From JBMYQA01 sp049600855 (GTDB taxonomy: Bacteria > Bacteroidota > Bacteroidia > Cytophagales > Flammeovirgaceae), in assembly GCA_049600855.1 (NCBI GenBank), contig JBMYQA010000066.1, forward strand, positions 1 to 24,565: 24,565 nucleotides of DNA, in the 5' to 3' direction. The notes below the pieces were generated by a model. The model did no database searches. It saw only the letters and a list, made by a program, of their open reading frames with translations, and was not told where the DNA came from. The position numbers and the translations under genes are program-made. This document shows, one piece after another, positions 21,648 through 24,565 of the stretch (positions within the stretch are counted from its first letter, which is position 1; each line of letters starts with the position of its first letter).

Positions 21648-21848
21648 TTATAAAACCATCGAGTGGCGCAACACTTTACGTATCAAGTTATCACTTTTAG
21701 TCCATAATTCATGTATGGACAACCCAATTCTAGTCAAAACAATAACCGTTGGTATAAAATGAATCACTTCATTTGAAAAATTTGTAGTAAACTTCCCAAA
21801 AATAAAGAAACTATACATTAGCATGATTGCCCACACAATTTTTTCCAT
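21648..21848 (-). CDS. Possible small two-helix membrane protein
   Basis: A 66-residue minus-strand frame with ATG at 21846-21848. It has two hydrophobic stretches, VWAIMLMYSFFIFGKF (5-20) and VIHFIPTVIVLTRIGLSI (28-45), followed by a basic, amphipathic tail, a believable small membrane protein. I recognise no family. It stands alone between the repeat element and the S9 gene, with no clear ribosome site. Membrane-like composition can also arise by chance in AT-rich DNA, so this is a tentative gene. Confidence 0.35.
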   Translation of the reverse strand: MEKIVWAIMLMYSFFIFGKFTTNFSNEVIHFIPTVIVLTRIGLSIHELWTKSDNLIRKVLRHSMVL

Positions 21849-21935
21849 TTAATTACGCTTCTTATTCAAGCACCATTATCAGTTTGGCTTTAAAAGCAAA
21901 CTAGCATCGATCAACTTTATTTAATCTAATACCCT

Positions 21936-24485
21936 ATGATCAATAAGTACATTAAAATCTTTATAGGCATTGTAGCAATCGTATACATGAATACCTGCTT
22001 TGCTCAAGACAAAAAAGATCGTTGGACTCCCGAAGATATTATCCATACGGAATTTCTACGCAGTGCCACATTTTCCAAAGACAATAACCATTTAATTTGG
22101 AGTAAAAGAAGAGGCGTTAAAAAGAAAGATCGTTTTGTTTCAGACCTCTACCTAACGCGTTTAAATCTACAGAAAGATGGGCAACTCCGCACGTTTCGAT
22201 TCACCAATGCAGATGCCAGTGAATATTCGGCATTTTTCTCCATGGATGGGGAGTGGCTTTACTTTCTATCTTCCAGAGATAAGGGAAATAAGCTGTGGAA
22301 AATGAGCTTATTTGGAGGCGAACCCATCAAGGTTCATGAATTCAAAAATGGAATTTCCAGCCCGCGCCTTCTCAATGAGCATACCATCATTTTTACTTCT
22401 AACGAGGGCGAAACGCTTTATGAACAAAAATTGAAGAAAAAGAAAGATAATGTAGTTGTTGTAGAAGATTCTGTACACTGGAAAATCACCCGTTTATACA
22501 CTTTTAATCTAAAAGATAAATCCATCAATCGCGTTACTAACAATAACTATCCCGTTTCAGGTTATGCTTTTTCTAAAGATGGGAAATGGTTAGTCACCAA
22601 CCACACGATGAGTCGTCATTATGGTGCCGATGCGCACCCTGCACCTACTCAGTATTTACGAAACTTACAAACGGGTGAAAGCAAACAAATTTTAGTTGGC
22701 CTCCAAACGCCATATGGCTTTGAGTTTTCAGCGGATAACAACGGTTTCTACTTTGCCGCCACTACTTCGTCAGACCCAGAATGGTCGGGAGCAGGCATAC
22801 AAGAATTATATTACTATGACATTGAATCGGCAGAGGTGACCAAGGTAGATTTGCAATCTGATTGGGGACTGAGTGGTTCTTTTTATACCAATGGCAATGA
22901 TGTGATTGCTTCCTTAGCCAATGGGCCTACCAATAAGTTGGCGTTTTACAGTAAAAAAGGGTTAAAGTGGAAAAAGTCTATGATTGATTTTGGCGAAAAA
23001 AATGAGCATGTGCGCATCCTTAGCCTATCTGAAGATGGAAAAAAAGTGGCTTATGCCCACTCTACCGCAGGGCAACTACCGAAATATTATGTCGCTGATC
23101 TAACGATTTCTGGCAATAAATTGCTCGTCGAAAATGAAAAAGAAATCATTAAACTGAATAAAAAACTGGATAGTAAAGCCATCACGAAACACGAAGTATT
23201 CCGCTGGAAAGGTTATAATGATGAAGAGGTGAATGGAATCTTATATTATCCTGAAAATTATGAAGCGGGTAAAAAATACCCTTTAGTCCTCTCGATTCAT
23301 GGAGGACCTGCAAGCTCAGATCGAGATGCTTGGGCGGAACGTTGGTCCACTTATCCTCAAATTTTAGCACAGCGTGGTGCATTTGTATTAAAACCGAACT
23401 ATCACGGTTCTGCTAACCACGGCCGAGCTTTTGTAGAATCAATTAAAGGGCATTATTACGACTTAGAATTGGAAGACATTACCAAAGGCATTGAAGTACT
23501 CGCTCAAAAAGGGATGGTAGATAAAGATAAATTAGGCGTAATGGGCTGGTCTAATGGCGCAATTCTAACTACGATGCTCACGGTTCGTTACCCTGATATG
23601 TTTAAGGTAGCCTGTGCGGGTGCAGGTGACGTGAACTGGACATCTGATTTCGGAACTTGTGGCTTTGGCGTTCAATTCGATCAAAGCTATTTTATTGGTG
23701 CTCCTTGGGATGATAAAGATGGCAAAACGTACAACGAAGCATACATCACTAAATCGCCGCTTTTCGAATTAGAAAAAGTGAAAACACCTACCCTCATTTT
23801 TCATGGTTCCGAAGATCGAGCCGTGCCGAGAGATCAAGGATGGGAATATTACCGAGCCTTGCAACAAAATAAAAAGGCTCCTGTGCGCTTTTTATGGTTC
23901 CCAGGCCAACCACATGGCTTACAAAAAATCACGCATCAACTTCGGAAAATGAATGAAGAAATTGCTTGGATAGATACTTACCTATTTAAAACACATCAGC
24001 CTAAAAATGAAGCCTTTAAGGAGACTAGTCCATTGGCCATGCTTCTAAAAAAGGAAAAAGCGGCTCAAATAAATGGGTTATATGGTACTCAACAGAATGG
24101 CATTTTAATTCCAGAAGTATCGGCAACGCAAGACGGGGAAATTGCTATTGGACGTTTTGAAGTGACCAACGCTCAGTTTAGCGCGTTTAATACCAAGCAT
24201 AACTATGCCCAACATGAGGCAAACTTTCCAGCACAAGTCAGTTTTGAGCAAGCACAAAGTTATGTAAAATGGCTTTCCGAAAAAACAGGCGCTACCTATC
24301 GCTTACCCTCAGAAAAAGAAGGAATGGAATGGCACAAAAAAGCGCAAAAGCTAGCCAAATCGGAAAATACCCTAAACTATTGGGCGGGCTATGCCATTAC
24401 CATTGATGAAGTAGAGGAATTTTCCAGTAAACTTTCTGATTTAAAGTCTAAGCTAACCTGTCTCATTGAAACTCTCAAGACATAA
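21936..24485 (+). CDS. Secreted S9 prolyl-oligopeptidase-family peptidase with truncated SUMF1-like C-domain
   Basis: 849 residues. Signal peptide 1-23 (ends CFAQ). A beta-propeller of WD40/PD40-like blades covers about 40-420 (FSMDGEWLYFLSSRDKGNKLW). The alpha/beta-hydrolase S9 domain covers about 430-690 with an intact triad: Ser539 (GWSNG), Asp627 (GSEDRAVP) and His660 (GQPHGLQ). HGGPAS and NYHGSANHG are also present. S9 enzymes release dipeptides or cut short peptides, often after proline. Residues about 735-849 start a formylglycine-generating-enzyme/SUMF1-like domain (GRFEVTNAQFSAF, PAQVSFEQAQSYVKWLSEK, YRLPSEKEGMEW). It stops after about 115 residues, whereas that fold normally needs 200 or more and a C-terminal core with a GNVxEW-type motif. 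The C-terminus therefore looks truncated or replaced. The peptidase part should be active. The frame after the TAA stays open to the window edge. Confidence 0.87.
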   Translation: MINKYIKIFIGIVAIVYMNTCFAQDKKDRWTPEDIIHTEFLRSATFSKDNNHLIWSKRRGVKKKDRFVSDLYLTRLNLQKDGQLRTFRFTNADASEYSAFFSMDGEWLYFLSSRDKGNKLWKMSLFGGEPIKVHEFKNGISSPRLLNEHTIIFTSNEGETLYEQKLKKKKDNVVVVEDSVHWKITRLYTFNLKDKSINRVTNNNYPVSGYAFSKDGKWLVTNHTMSRHYGADAHPAPTQYLRNLQTGESKQILVGLQTPYGFEFSADNNGFYFAATTSSDPEWSGAGIQELYYYDIESAEVTKVDLQSDWGLSGSFYTNGNDVIASLANGPTNKLAFYSKKGLKWKKSMIDFGEKNEHVRILSLSEDGKKVAYAHSTAGQLPKYYVADLTISGNKLLVENEKEIIKLNKKLDSKAITKHEVFRWKGYNDEEVNGILYYPENYEAGKKYPLVLSIHGGPASSDRDAWAERWSTYPQILAQRGAFVLKPNYHGSANHGRAFVESIKGHYYDLELEDITKGIEVLAQKGMVDKDKLGVMGWSNGAILTTMLTVRYPDMFKVACAGAGDVNWTSDFGTCGFGVQFDQSYFIGAPWDDKDGKTYNEAYITKSPLFELEKVKTPTLIFHGSEDRAVPRDQGWEYYRALQQNKKAPVRFLWFPGQPHGLQKITHQLRKMNEEIAWIDTYLFKTHQPKNEAFKETSPLAMLLKKEKAAQINGLYGTQQNGILIPEVSATQDGEIAIGRFEVTNAQFSAFNTKHNYAQHEANFPAQVSFEQAQSYVKWLSEKTGATYRLPSEKEGMEWHKKAQKLAKSENTLNYWAGYAITIDEVEEFSSKLSDLKSKLTCLIETLKT

Positions 24486-24565
24486 ACTAGTAAACATCAC
24501 AATGTATTCACTAAAAACTTGAAAAGTTACAAGGAAAACCTCCTTACGACTGGTTTTGAGATGGT

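Noticed and set aside
1..24565. CRISPR array, tRNA or rRNA genes, phage genes, defence systems
   Set aside because: No regularly spaced repeats, no cloverleaf or rRNA-like segments, and no recognisable phage, transposase or nuclease genes were seen on either strand.

Overview
The window reads as a chromosomal segment of a member of the Bacteroidota. Supporting evidence: SusC-like TonB-dependent receptor paired with a DUF4249 lipoprotein, short lipoprotein signal peptides (one with a Cys-Lys-Asn-Asp-Asp start resembling the Bacteroidota surface-export signal), TPR histidine kinase plus LytTR regulator, weak Shine-Dalgarno sites, and several copies of the TAnnTTTG -7 promoter box. The genus cannot be named from sequence alone; base composition and gene families would fit a marine Cytophagales-like organism. 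I saw no rRNA, tRNA, CRISPR array or intact transposase.

Layout. 1-294: 5' part of an unrecognised minus-strand gene. 344-1840: beta-propeller-like lipoprotein (minus). 1841-2198: a probable broken gene facing a MarR regulator (2199-2774, plus), with two mirror-image promoters between them. 2956-16509: nine consecutive minus-strand genes. In transcription order they are a DapA-family deaminase, 2-oxoglutarate semialdehyde dehydrogenase, OCD-family pyrroline-2-carboxylate reductase, 4-hydroxyproline 2-epimerase, FAD D-amino acid dehydrogenase, trans-3-hydroxyproline dehydratase, a secreted M1-S37 double peptidase, a TonB-dependent receptor and a DUF4249 lipoprotein. An AraC regulator (16687-17556, plus) faces this run. 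17557-18174: about 0.6 kb without an intact gene, probably decayed coding sequence. 18175-21354 (plus): small lipoprotein, terminator, TPR histidine kinase and LytTR response regulator. 21355-21935: a hairpin, a MITE-like inverted-repeat element and a possible small membrane protein (minus). 21936-24485 (plus): secreted S9 prolyl-oligopeptidase-family enzyme with a C-terminal, apparently truncated, SUMF1/formylglycine-generating-enzyme-like domain.

How the genes work together. The minus-strand run encodes both known bacterial routes for the hydroxyprolines of collagen. trans-4-Hydroxy-L-proline is epimerised, oxidised, deaminated and oxidised again to 2-oxoglutarate. trans-3-Hydroxy-L-proline is dehydrated and reduced to L-proline. 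The same strand continues into a predicted secreted enzyme that carries an M1 metallo-aminopeptidase and an S37 serine (tripeptidyl-)peptidase in one chain, and then into an outer-membrane receptor/lipoprotein pair. My reading, which is inference, is a collagen- or gelatin-peptide utilisation locus: peptide capture and trimming outside the inner membrane, hydroxyproline catabolism inside, and AraC control.
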